A stretch of 17,664 nucleotides of DNA from contig MU634004.1 of NCBI GenBank assembly GCA_026770595.1, positions 1-17,664 of the forward strand, in the 5' to 3' direction. Shown piece after piece: positions 1-9,318 of the stretch (position 1 is its first letter; every line of letters starts with the position of its first letter). Under the pieces are notes generated by a model. It was not told where the DNA came from. It saw only the letters and a list, made by a program, of their open reading frames with translations, and made no database searches. The position numbers were made by a program, and so were the translations under genes. This DNA is from Ochromonadaceae sp. CCMP2298. Lineage: Eukaryota > Sar > Synurophyceae > Ochromonadales > Ochromonadaceae.

Positions 1-3000
1 CCCCCCCCCCTGCGCGCACCCGGCCCAGCTGCTCGCACAGGTCCGACAACACCCCCTTCTCCCTCTCCATCACGTCCGCAGATGACACTGAGGTGGCTGA
101 TCTTAGCAGGCGGATGAGCTCCTTCTGTGTGTCGTATGCGCGCTGCAGTGACCCCACGCCCTCCTCGGAGGAGATGGTGTTTCTCTGCACCTGCGAGAGC
201 AGCAGCAGTGTGGTCACGTCCTGGCGCATGGAGGTCACGTCCTTGGCAGGGTCGTGCAGCACGTTGCTCAGCACGCGGATGGAGCTCTCAGCGCGGCCCA
301 GCTTTATGTACAGCTTGGACAAGTCGTGCGACAGGTGCACCAGATCGTTGGCCGCGCCGCTGTTGCCACTAGAGGACTTCTTCGCCTCGCTGGAGGCAGG
401 CCCCTCCTGGCTTAGTGCCTTGTTGAGCTCCCTGAGAGGCCATAGACCGAGTTAAAAGACAGATAAAAAGACGTCTTTTATGTGATTCGGATACCTACCT
501 GATGGCGGACTCGTAGAACTCCACTGCGCGGTGGTACTCGTGTGTGGCCACCAGGGCTCTGCCGATGCGCCCTCTGAGGCGGCCGTTCTTGGGGTCCAGC
601 TTGTACGCGTGCTCTAGCGCGTCAATGGCCGCCTCTGGGTTGAGAATGCGCAGGTATGCCTCCCCCAGTAGGGCGTAGTTCTTGGCAGTGGGCTCCTTCT
701 CTGCCAGCTGCTGGTAGCACTTGGTGAACCCCTCCTTGTCGTGGTTGTGGTTCAAAACGATGTCTGCCTTGATCAGCTGCGCCCTCGCGAAGGTAGGCGA
801 GTCTTCGTGTATCTTGTCCAGCATGCGTATGGCGGCATCGAAGTCGCTCTTCTCCACGTACAATTGGGAGGCAGCCACCAGCACCTGCACCTCCTGGGCA
901 GTGCCGGAGAAGAGGTGCTTGGCGTGTGCGAGCACCTTGTTTGCCTCCTTCATACGACGGGCGCGGCCCAGCAGGCTGGAGTAGCAGACGAAGGCGCCCA
1001 CGCGGTCGTCGTCCGTCAGTCTGAGCGAGTCCGAGTAGATGGCGCTGCTGGGCCCGATGTCCGCCCCTGCCTGTATGGCGTCCAGGCCAGCCGACGTGCT
1101 GTAGGAGCCCGATTTTGATTCTTCCTTGCTCTTGGTGGGCAGGCTGAAGTTGAGCTCGGGCAGCGCCATGACCTGCTCGATCTCCGCTATGGCCTCGTCC
1201 AGGCGGCCCTGCTGCGCCCTGATGACGCTCTTCACCAGGCGGAAGCGGGGGGCGGATCGGATGGAGAAGTCGCACGCCAGGGCCTGGGAGGGATTAACCA
1301 TAAAGTGGAAGGGTTTTAGAAAAATAGTTAGCGTATGTTCGAGGTGAAAAGACCAGATTTGGTCTAGGGGACGATAAAGAGACGTATTTTGTGTAATTCG
1401 ACCCACCTGCTCTAGCACTCTGTCTGCCGCCACGGTGTTGAACTGACCAGCCTCCACTGACGCCATAGCTACCAGCACGGGGGAGCAGTGCGGCTGCAGG
1501 GTCAGGCACTGGTGCAGGGAGCGAGAAGCCTCGTCGAACATACCCAGGGAGGAGTAGCAGCGGGCCAGCTCCACGTAGGCTGAGATCATGCCTGGGCAGG
1601 CGCGCTGCACCATCATCAGCAGGTCCAGTCCCAGCTGCACCGCACGAGAAATCTCCAGACCCGCAGTGAGCGTGTCAACCGCCGCACCCCTCGCGGGAGA
1701 GCCGGGGTTCAACCCGCCGTTCCCGCCCCCGCCCCCTACCTCGAGCGTGCCTCCGGCGAGCGTGCCCAGTGTGGCCCCTCCCCCCACCTGGTATGTGGGT
1801 GCGGGTGCGGCCGCTTCTCCCATGCTCTTCCCTAAGCCCCCCGTGTTGAGCAGGCTGCTGGTAGAGGGGATGTAGTTGCTGATGGAGGAGGTGGCCTCCA
1901 TGTGCAGGAAGAAGTCCGTGGCCAGCAGCATGGTGAAATCGGGACTCCCGCACAGCAGAGACTGGAAGGTGTGCAGGTGCGTCTTCACCCTGCGGATGTT
2001 GTTGGTCTCCAGACCGCGGCTCTCTCGCTGCTGCAGGAACAGGTCCCTGGTGTGCGTAAGTGCCTGCAGATGCTCCTTCTTGGCGTCCTTGCGGCCCCTC
2101 AGCAGCAGCGCCTGCACGTATGCGAGTTAGATAAACCATAAAGTATAAAATGGGTTTTGAAAAAAAAAACAGTTAGAGTATGTGTGTTCGAGGTAAAAAT
2201 ACTAGATTTGGTCCAGGGAATCATAATAAAAAGACATTTTTTTATGTAATTCGGACACCTACCTGCAGGTATGCGAACTCGTAGCCCAGGTCCTCCGGAG
2301 CGTGCATGAGCGTCAACAGCTCCACCTGGCTCTCCGCGTCCTCCACCGCCCCCTCGCACAGCTGGCACAGAATCATGCCCTCCAGGGCCTGCGCGTTGTT
2401 GGGGTCGCGGCGAGTGGCCTCTCTGAATGCCTTGAGGGATCTCTCGAACATTACGGCCCCCTGCAGCAGCAGCGTGTGACCCAGCTGGCAGTACACCACG
2501 GAGCACATCTCGTCACTAGAGGAGGTGGACGCCTGCTTGGCCGCGCGCTCCAGCAGGCGCGCACAGATCTGCAGTGCGCGGGGCTGTCTGGCGCATATGC
2601 AGGAGAATAGCGCGGCCACCTCTACCGCCATGTCCACTGCTGAGGGCTCTTTGTTCCGCAGCGCCTCGTCCAGGTCCCCCAGCTTCTGCACCGCGTCGTG
2701 CGTCTGGCTCTCCTGCGTGAAGGCGTGCACAGCGATCACCTTCAGCGCGTCCAGGCTGTCCCCCTCCACGTCCAGCAGCCGCTGAGCGGTGTCCAGCGCC
2801 TGCTCCCACTCCCCCTCGGAGGCCAGCAGCAGCGCCTTGTCTGCCAGGGCGGGCAGGAACCAGGGGTACGTGGCCACCACCTGGTTCAGGATGTTCAGAG
2901 TCTCCCCCGCGCGGTCCAGGAGCAGCCTAGAGCGCGCCCATACCATTAGATTGTCTACGTCGAACTGCTCGTTGCTGCGGCTGTACATGTCGTCGATGTT

Positions 3001-3531
3001 GCGCAGCTGCTGCCTGGAGGCACTGTCCACGCTGCCCAGCACCTCGATCTCCGCCACAGTGCACCACTGGATGATGGCAGTGGCCTCCAGCTCGAAGTTG
3101 TTCAAGGCGCCATCCCTCTGCTTGCCGTCCAGGATCTTGTTGGAGATGCGGAAGGCCTCCTTGACGTTGTCTGTGAACAGGCAGAACCGCGCTGCCAGGA
3201 TCAGACCCGCCTCCTTGGACACGTCCTCCGCAACGGACAGCTCCGACTTCAGCCCCTTGACGGCCTCTCTGTCCACCTGGGCGGCCTTTTTGTGGAAGAA
3301 CATCAGCGCCAGTGTTACTGGGAACTGCAGGTCCTTGCGCGAGGCGAAGCCCTCCAGAGTGCGCAGACAGTCGCCCACGTTGCCAGACATGCCCACGCCG
3401 AACGCCTTCCAGAAGAGAGCCAGCGGGTCCTTGCCCTTTTTCGCCATCATAGCCTCGCTGGCTGCGATGAGCTGGTCATACCAGCCGCGCCGGATGAAGT
3501 TGTACACCAGGGGCTTGAATTCCTTCGACAT
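1..3531 (-). CDS. IFT139: Intraflagellar transport protein 139 (TTC21B-like), 3'-partial
   Basis: TPR-repeat subunit of the IFT-A complex, which drives retrograde transport in cilia and helps membrane proteins enter them. Exons on the minus strand are 3531-2263, 2111-1407, 1283-499 and 431-1. All junctions are GT-AG and keep frame (phases 0, 0, 2). The start is the ATG at 3531 (MSKEFKPLVYNF) in a GCCGCCATG context; the frame is open further upstream but has no earlier ATG. At least 1063 residues are present; animal TTC21B has about 1316, so roughly the last 250 are outside the window. The match is clearest around exon 3: LPTKSKEESK, HLFSGTAQEVQV, KADIVLNHNHDKEGF, LLGEAYLRILNPEAAIDALEH and IGRALVATHEYHRAVEFYESAIR follow TTC21B in order. 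A Gly/Ala-rich insert (decoded near 1690-1870) interrupts a TPR linker. The last visible codons are a poly-Gly run at 1-10, so exon end or continuation is unclear there. All three introns belong to one repeat family (separate entries). Identity is secure; it shares its 5' intergenic region with a coiled-coil gene. Confidence 0.93.
432..498 (-). repeat. IFT139 intron 3, short introner-like derivative C (67 bp)
   Basis: GT-AG intron: donor GTAGGT, acceptor CTCAG, phase 2 (AG|G gives Arg in ESAIR-ELNK). The first ~37 bases match intron 1 almost base for base (GTAGGT.TCCGAAT.ACATAAAA, then GTCTTTTTAT). Only a fragment of the 3' block remains (CTATGG before CTCAG). It looks like an internally deleted member of the family seen in introns 1 and 2. 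Confidence 0.75.
1284..1406 (-). repeat. IFT139 intron 2, introner-like family copy B (123 bp)
   Basis: GT-AG intron: donor GTGGGT at 1406-1401, acceptor CCCAG ending at 1284, phase 0. Splicing joins RVLEQ to ALACDF, matching the gap-free TTC21B alignment in this region. It is homologous over most of its length to intron 1 and shares the 5' block with intron 3. At 1351-1364 there is a perfect small hairpin, GACCA-AATC-TGGTC. The length is a multiple of three and no stop is present, so an unspliced copy would add 41 residues without breaking the frame. Confidence 0.85.
2112..2262 (-). repeat. IFT139 intron 1, introner-like family copy A (151 bp)
   Basis: GT-AG intron: donor GTAGGT at 2262-2257, acceptor GTGCAG ending at 2112, phase 0. 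It shares long blocks in order with intron 2: CGAATTACA, GACCAAATCT, ACCTCGAACA, CTAACT plus a T tract, AAAACCC and CTTTATGGTT. Near its ends are the imperfect inverted segments GAATTACATAAA and TTTATGGTTTATC. Exon bases TGCAG sit on the 5' side and the same string ends the intron, which could be a short target duplication or simply splice-site consensus. Confidence 0.85.
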
Positions 3532-3983
3532 GGCGGCTGTGGGGGGGGCGCGATCCAGCAGAGGCACAAGGTCCCCTTCGAGTCACTGTCGAGGTCGCGT
3601 CGCGCCTCGGGTCCAGCGGATGGATCGAAGGTTCTCCTCGTCTCGTCGCACCAGCCTTGCCGCGAGCGCAGAAGTCTGGCAGACGGCACGAGCTCGGTTG
3701 GCTTCGATCCGCCCAACGGTTGCGAACAAGCAGCAGCAGCGAAGTTTTTCAAAGCGGCAACGTGAAAGGGGAAAGGGGACGTGCCCCTTTCCGTAACGGA
3801 CGCCGCGTCCGTTTCACCGCCGCGATCTTGAACTGTTGAACCAACCATCCCGGCATCTCCAGAATTACGAAATGCAACCTCTCACCTTTGGCAGTTTGGT
3901 CTCCCAGCTCGGGCAGGCTAGTTGGCCACACCTGAGGGCTGTTGCGTCTTCTTGCAGCGTCCCCGCCCGGCTTCGTCGAGGGG
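3532..3983. promoter_or_regulatory. Shared divergent 5' region of IFT139 and the coiled-coil gene
   Basis: A 452-bp head-to-head gap between the two start codons, the only upstream sequence either gene has before reaching its neighbour. It holds both 5' UTRs and presumably a bidirectional promoter. No TATA box or clear RFX X-box was recognised by eye. A cluster of palindromes lies at 3770-3813. A polypyrimidine stretch followed by TTGCAG at 3952-3957 could be a 5' UTR intron acceptor for the plus-strand gene, but no convincing donor was found. Confidence 0.5.
3770..3813. repeat. Tandem perfect palindromes in the shared promoter region
   Basis: Two adjacent perfect inverted repeats: GGAAAGGGG at 3770-3778 with CCCCTTTCC at 3784-3792 (5-base loop), and AACGGACG at 3795-3802 with CGTCCGTT at 3806-3813 (3-base loop). 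Between them TCCGT-A-ACGGA (3790-3800) is also palindromic. An outer pair GTGAAA (3762-3767) and TTTCAC (3812-3817) encloses most of the cluster. Possible roles are a transcription-factor cluster or a structured UTR element. Confidence 0.6.
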
Positions 3984-5300
3984 ATGTCCAGGATGTCGAC
4001 CGACGAGGATTTCGCAGAAATGGACAACCAGTTCGCGAGTCGTGATGATCGCGACGAAGCGGACGACGAGCAGGCCAGGCAGAAGATGAATGGGAAGCTT
4101 GATGCACTCCGGAGCGAGGTGGATCTGCTCCTGGAGAAGAACCAGGACCTCTCAATGGACAAGGACCGTCTGCAGCGGGAAAACGTGGAGCTAAAGGCGT
4201 CGAGCGATCTGGCTGGGTTCTCTGCGCTGAAGGAGGAGAACCGGAAGCTCAGGGAGCAGCTCGACGATCTGTCTCCGGACTCATGTCCCGTGCGGCTGAA
4301 GCAGGAGTTTAAGATGTTCTGCCGGGCGTACGACATCTTCGGCGAGCTGCAGGACAAGGACTTCACCGTGCCCCAGTGCATGAAGATCCTGCAGGCGCAG
4401 CGCAAGCAGCTAACGCACGGCAGGAGCCTGGACACCCGCACGCTCTCCATGGGCTCCATGACCTCCCCGGGGGTCGAGGGCGAGAACAGAGAGAGTATGA
4501 AGAAGGCCACTGCGGACATAAAGCAGCTGAGGCAGCAGGTGGTGCAGATGAACGAGCGCATCCGCATAGAGAAGGAGTACAAGTCCCGCGCGGAGAACGA
4601 GGTGGGCGGGCTGCAGAAGAAGGTTGAGACGCTGAGCGGGCACATGGAGAAGCTAGTGGTGCACCTCAAGCACGAGGGCGCGCACAAGCTCCGGCTTGCA
4701 GAGCAACTGCGCGTCTCGGGCAGGGAGCAGGCGGCGGCAGCAGAGAAGGCCGACCTCATAGCGCGCAAGAGCGCCGCCAAGGACCGGCTGCTGCTGGAGC
4801 TGCGGGAGGGCAGCAAGGTACTGGAGGACCAGCTGCGCCTGATGGACGAGAAGTACATCGAGCTGCGCATCAAGCTGGACTACGCGAGAGAGACGGGCGC
4901 GCGCAAGATCAAGAAGGCGGAGAACATGGCCAGAGAGCTGAGGGTCAAGTTCGCCTTCGCCTCAAACTCCAAGATCCTGGACAGCATGCCCATGCCGGAG
5001 GGGTACTCGGCAGGGGGCAGCGTCGCCGACTCCTCCTGGGGCGGCTCGCTGATGTCTCCTGGAGAGCGCGGCATGGGAAACGGGGGGCAAGGGGGCCAGG
5101 GGGTTGAGTTCGAAACTCGCGAGATCAGCGCCCTGTCCCCAAGTCGGCAGTTCGACAGTCGCTCCACTGCAAGCGAGGCCCCCAAGGAGCCCACCCTAGA
5201 CGGGGTGCTGGACAAGATCCGCATGCAGGAGGGGCGCAAGCAGGACTGGACGCCGGACAAGGCGAAGAAACTGGTGGTGGGTAAGAAGATTAAGCGGTGA
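3984..5300 (+). CDS. Coiled-coil protein, candidate ciliary/basal-body component (unrecognised family)
   Basis: Single-exon gene of 438 residues if started at the ATG at 3984 (MSRMSTDEDF); the ATG at 3993 is an alternative. No earlier in-frame ATG exists. No enzyme motif is visible. Residues 1-30 are acidic; 35-95 form a heptad-rich coiled coil; 101-143 form a distinct, probably globular helical patch (VRLKQEFKMFCRAYDIFGEL, then DKDFTVPQCMKILQAQRKQL); 170-325 form a second long coiled coil ending in EKYIELRIKLDYARE and KIKKAENMARELRVKF; 335-400 are Gly/Ser-rich and likely disordered; the tail is basic (KKLVVGKKIKR). Stop is TGA. It is divergent from IFT139 across 452 bp, which suggests co-expression with ciliary genes. 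That role is inference from position only; any coiled-coil scaffold is possible. Confidence 0.85.
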   Translation: MSRMSTDEDFAEMDNQFASRDDRDEADDEQARQKMNGKLDALRSEVDLLLEKNQDLSMDKDRLQRENVELKASSDLAGFSALKEENRKLREQLDDLSPDSCPVRLKQEFKMFCRAYDIFGELQDKDFTVPQCMKILQAQRKQLTHGRSLDTRTLSMGSMTSPGVEGENRESMKKATADIKQLRQQVVQMNERIRIEKEYKSRAENEVGGLQKKVETLSGHMEKLVVHLKHEGAHKLRLAEQLRVSGREQAAAAEKADLIARKSAAKDRLLLELREGSKVLEDQLRLMDEKYIELRIKLDYARETGARKIKKAENMARELRVKFAFASNSKILDSMPMPEGYSAGGSVADSSWGGSLMSPGERGMGNGGQGGQGVEFETREISALSPSRQFDSRSTASEAPKEPTLDGVLDKIRMQEGRKQDWTPDKAKKLVVGKKIKR

Positions 5301-5616
5301 GGGTTTGGAAGTTTTCTGTCTGTGAGACAATTACTTCTATTTTCTCTATAAACGTAGAGCACAATTACATATGTATGGAGTATGCTTTATCCTCTTTTCT
5401 CTCGCTGAAAGAGCGATGACCTTTCCAGGTTGTCACCATCTAACCGTGTTGTAATAGTTTAAAGCGACAGCATGGCGGTGTTATGTGGGGGGGTACATTG
5501 GATGAGCAGCAAGCCTATAGCCATAACTCCAGCGATCAGAGGAAGAAAAAAGTCAGCGCCTGGACAGAAATTAATTTACAACACGATCGACTGAGAAGCC
5601 GAGTGCACTTAGCAGC
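5301..5616. other. Convergent 3' intergenic region
   Basis: Sequence between the coiled-coil gene stop (plus) and the RPS5 stop (minus). It is markedly more AT-rich than the flanking exons, as expected for two 3' UTRs facing each other. A G run near 5486-5493 is the only low-complexity feature. No open frame, tRNA-like structure or repeat was recognised. Confidence 0.5.
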
Positions 5617-6331
5617 TTAGCGGTTGACCTTGGCCACGCGCTCGATCTCGTCCTTCTTCTTGATGGCATAGCTGTTGGAGGAGCCACGGGCGGCGTTGAT
5701 GATCTCGTCGGCGAGGCACTCGGCAATGGTCTTGATGTTTCTGAAGGAGGACTCTCTGGCGCCAGTGGCCATGAGGTAGATGGCCTGGTTCACTCTGCGG
5801 AAGGGAGACACATCCACTGCCTGCCTTCGGACCACACCGGCGGATCCCACGCGGGTGGAGTCCTCGCGGGGGCCGCTGTTGATGATGGCGTCAACGTACA
5901 CCTGCACGGGGTTCTGGTCGGTCAGGATGTGGATCAGCTCCAGGGTGTGCCTCACGATGCGCACGGCCAACAGCTTCTTGCCGTTGTTCCTGCCGGCGCG
6001 CATGAGGGCGCAAGCCAGGCGCTCAACGACGGGGCACTGCGATCAGGAACGCGAAAGAAGAAAGGAAGTACGAATAAACTTAGATGTTGAGAGGGAACAG
6101 CAAATCAAGCTTTGCACAGAGGAGGCGCAGCAAACATGCTGCAATAGAAATTCAAGGACGTACCTGAGCCTTCTTAAACCTCTTCCTCTGGTACTTGCCG
6201 GCCGTATGGGGCACGAAGGTGGCGCTCTTGCCCTTGATGGCAAGGAAATCGACCAGTGCGAGGTCGCTGACCTCGACGTCGTCCAGCGACCACTTCGCGA
6301 AAAGCTTCACCTCGGTAGCTGACTCCGCCAT
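5617..6331 (-). CDS. RPS5: 40S ribosomal protein S5 (uS7)
   Basis: Small-subunit ribosomal protein of the uS7 family, which contacts 18S rRNA in the head of the 40S subunit near the mRNA exit and the E site. Two exons: 6331-6164 and 6036-5617, joined in phase 0 across a 127-bp GT-AG intron, giving 195 residues (human 204). The start ATG at 6331 has a TTCACCATGG context. The protein reads almost collinearly with eukaryotic RPS5: [80 protein letters not shown] and a C-terminal [16 protein letters not shown]. The N-terminus is shorter than in animals. The intron does not belong to the repeat family in IFT139. Stop is TAA. Identity is certain. Confidence 0.98.
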
Positions 6332-6686
6332 GGTGAATTCTTGAATATCGCAGGCGATGCAGTACTCAAAAGAATGTGGGCAGGTTCCAGCGGCTGGCTA
6401 GCTTGGATTGGAATTGCTCTTCCAAAGCAAGGGAGCTCTGCCCTCTCTTGTCTCTGTCTCGCTTTTGCCCCTCCCTCCTGTGGTGTGGAGCAGCTTGGCC
6501 TAATTCCCACTTTTGTTCCCAATGGTCCCTCCAAAAAGAAGAAAAGGGACCAAGATGGGAAAGAAAAAAAAGGTACCGGTATTTGACGGGGGGAAAAGCA
6601 AACAGAAGATGAATAATCTTCAGTTCTTTATACAAACGTAACAATGGAACAATTTAACAAAAAATGTGCGCACTTTAAATACTGGT
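6332..6686. promoter_or_regulatory. RPS5 upstream region and GT61 3' UTR
   Basis: A 355-bp tandem gap: the GT61 gene stops at 6687 and RPS5 starts at 6331, both on the minus strand. It must contain the GT61 3' UTR and polyadenylation site (AT-rich, about 6600-6686) and the RPS5 promoter. Purine-rich A/G tracts lie at 6530-6600. Short frames here have no coding support. No named motif was recognised. Confidence 0.45.
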
Positions 6687-8955
6687 TCACCCGCAAGGGA
6701 AGCGGGTGTTGATGGGGCTGCCGCGCCGCTCTCCGTTCTTGTAGTGCGGGTCGAGGCGGCCGTCGAGGGCGAGGATTCCGGCGGGGCACACCAGCCCGCA
6801 CTCGGAAAGGCCGTCGTCGAAGTTGCGAGCAATGCGCAGTGCGCCGTCTATGGTGCGCTGGAACTCATCGATGGGCACCGTCACGCTATCGGAGGAGCCC
6901 ACGCAGGTCTCCCTCTGGGTGCTGCGCATGGGCATGTAGATCTTGCCTGGTGGGGGGAGGGGGTTGGGAGGGTGGGATGTGTGGAGGGGTATGTGGTCAG
7001 ACAGGCAAAAGAGAGCGATCTCCCAACTTCAGCACTCACCGGTCATGCGGGCTGCGTGTCTGAAGTGCCTGTCCTGTCTATAGGAGGGGTGTATCTCCAC
7101 CAGCACGGCCTCCTCAGCGGCGAACATGATGAGCATCAGGCCGGCCCCGTGGATGCCCACCAGCACGTTCGTGCGACGCGCCAGCTGTCCAATGCCAGAG
7201 ACAGAGAGGTGGTTGGGGTGGGGGAAGGGGCGAGGGTAAGAGTGTGAGGATTAGGGAGAGTGGGGAGTGGGGCGGGGTTGGTGCAGGCCTCTACCTACCT
7301 TGAGCTGCTCTCCGTAGCTCATAGTGCCTGTGTCCACCACGTTCAAATCCATCATGTTGCCCCTCTGCAGCGCCGCCACCACCTGCTGCTCGTTGGCCAT
7401 CACGCGGCCCACATTCTTCTGCGCGCTGCGGTGCCGCAGAGACAGCGTGACCGAGGGGATGGGCGGCGGCTGCACGTCGAGCAGGTTGAAGGCCTGCAGC
7501 ACGTGGCGCCGGTACGCGTCGAACAGAGAGGCGCGGTAGCAGCGCAGGGGGTCTGGGCGGCTGACCTTGGGGAATATGAGGCCTGCGGGGGACTCGAGGT
7601 GGAATATCAGGCGCCGGAACAGCACGGGACCCTTGTAGTGCGTGTGTCGCAGCACTGGGTGTGCGGGGCTGAATGCCTTCTCGATCAGCTCTCGGTAGGG
7701 CCCGTCTGCGTACTTGTCCAACAGCAGCACCTGCTGCTCCTGCACTGGCAGTCCCAGCGCCCTGCCCACTAAGAACATGTTCATCTGGTAGAGAGCGGCG
7801 CAGGGGCACAAAGAGAGTGATGGGAGAGAGAAGGTCAGGACCAGATAGAGACAGACGGAGGACGGATTTCCCTATAGGACATAGGTACAATGGGACTCAC
7901 AAAGTCTGCGGTGCTGTGGAAGGAATTCTCGCAGTCCTCGTCGCGCGCCAGCAGGTAGGTGGGCGTCTCCACCACTGTCGCGCCTGCAGGCAGCGCCGCG
8001 CCCGACCTGAACCCGCGCATCTGCAGAGCGTGGTGCGGCATGAAGAGCCGGGGCTGGTACTGCTTCGTGCGCTCGCAGGGGGACAGCAGCGAGCCCTCTC
8101 CGAAGCGCAGGTAGCCAGACCCCTTGGACGGCTTGCCTTTTTTCACGATCTGGCCGTCTACCTGGAGAAAACAAAGACAAAGGGACAGAGAGAGAGGGGA
8201 GGAGAGAGGGGAAGAAGAGACAAATATCAACGACATGCGAAGAATCAAAAGCACAGAGTGGAAACACGACGAGTGCGAGTGAGAGTATGGGCCGTAGGGT
8301 CGGAGAGGTAGAAGATGTAGGGGGTTGGGGGTGCTTAATGCACCTTGGAGAAGTCCACGACGAAGTTGGATGCCTCGCAGAAGAGGTCCGCGCCGCGCCC
8401 GTCCAGCTTCTTGTGCTTCTGGTGGTAGGGGTAGCACTTCAGCTGGGACTGCACCGCGTCTCCTGGCCGCGACTGACACCAGATCTGCTCGTTGCGCCCC
8501 CAGGTCTCTGCCAGCTCCAGTCCGTAGCGAGCCTCACAGTCCGCCTCGAAGCCAGAGAGCGGCTCCCTCGGGCCCCGCGCACCTGCCAACGGGCACTTCT
8601 GCTGTACAGCAACAGGCTGGACGAGGGAAGAGTTTGCGCAGCTTGCCGCTCTTTGCCGGTGCATCTCATTCTCTTGAGACAGCCTGCTGATCTCGTCGGA
8701 TATCTGCACCAGCTTCTCATCCTCCTTGCTGCTCTCCACGCCCTGCTTGTGTATCCGCTGCACCAGGTGCGCCTCCAAGGTGTGAATGGTCTCGTTCTGC
8801 ACGCGGATCAGCTCAAGCAAATACTGCACCTCGAACATGTCACTGTGCATGGCGTCCAGGTAGGCGTTGCTGGGCGGCATGGAGTACTTATGCAGCAGCA
8901 GCAGCCCCACCATCGCCAGCGCCGCAAAGGACAGCAGCACGTGCAGCAGATTCAT
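6687..8955 (-). CDS. GT61-family glycosyltransferase, type II membrane protein
   Basis: Likely Golgi/ER glycosyltransferase of CAZy family GT61, the family of EOGT and plant xylosyl- and arabinosyltransferases; donor and acceptor cannot be told. Exons: 8955-8344, 8161-7901, 7784-7299, 7184-7040 and 6946-6687 (GT-AG, phases 0, 0, 0, 1), giving 587 residues. Residues ~3-22 form one hydrophobic signal anchor (LLHVLLSFAALAMVGLLLLH); ~30-95 form a coiled-coil stem; a Cys-rich lumenal part follows; then CEASNFVVDFSKVDG, a conserved-looking FHSTADFMNMFLVGRALGL segment across exons 2-3, and the hallmark VLVGIHGAGLMLIMF with VLVEIHPSYRQDRHFRHA. An in-frame ATG at 9078 would add 41 basic residues before the anchor, so the start is uncertain. 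The exon 1 donor (GTGCAT) is weak, but the joined protein is sensible. There is no KDEL-like tail. Divergent from TMEM258, another secretory glycosylation gene. Confidence 0.85.
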
Positions 8956-9318
8956 CCTCTCAGTTGCCGCTGCGACTGCGGGCGCCAACGAGTCCACGCT
9001 GCGACGCGTGTGAACCAAGGATACGGTGCGCAAGGAATGGAATGGCTGAGAAGGCCAAGCGAAGAACATTGGCCTCATCTCGTCTCCATCTTTCTCACTT
9101 TGCCAACGTCTCTCGATCTGGATCTTGGATGTTGTTTTTGCTAAAGTTGGGGATTTTGCTCCTGCTGCCCATCAATGTTGGTTCCAAAGTGGCAAGAGTC
9201 TCCTGCCAGGGTTCACCAGCGCTGCCCACAAGACTCGCCCCGGAACAACCATTTCGCTTTCCTCACATCCCAATCTCATCCAGCGTCTGCGCGTTCAACC
9301 CGCTTTCAAACAGCGATC
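8956..9318. promoter_or_regulatory. Shared divergent 5' region of GT61 gene and TMEM258
   Basis: A 363-bp head-to-head gap, or 240 bp if the GT61 protein begins at the upstream ATG at 9078. It must carry both promoters and 5' UTRs. No TATA box, repeat or palindrome stood out. The long frame antisense to the GT61 first exon runs into this gap and is not credible as a gene. Confidence 0.45.

Noticed and set aside
2789-3796. Long plus-strand open frame (335 codons) opposite IFT139 exon 1
   Set aside because: It is antisense to a well-matched IFT139 exon, Ser/Arg-rich with no domain, and explained by GC-rich third positions of the real gene.
3749-4873. Minus-strand Ser-rich open frame (374 codons) opposite the coiled-coil gene
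   Set aside because: Its composition is what results from reading coiled-coil codons in reverse; no recognisable protein and no proper start context.
8287-9144. Plus-strand open frame (285 codons) opposite GT61 exon 1
   Set aside because: Antisense shadow of an exon with a clear signal anchor and stem; Leu/His/Gln-rich with no family resemblance.
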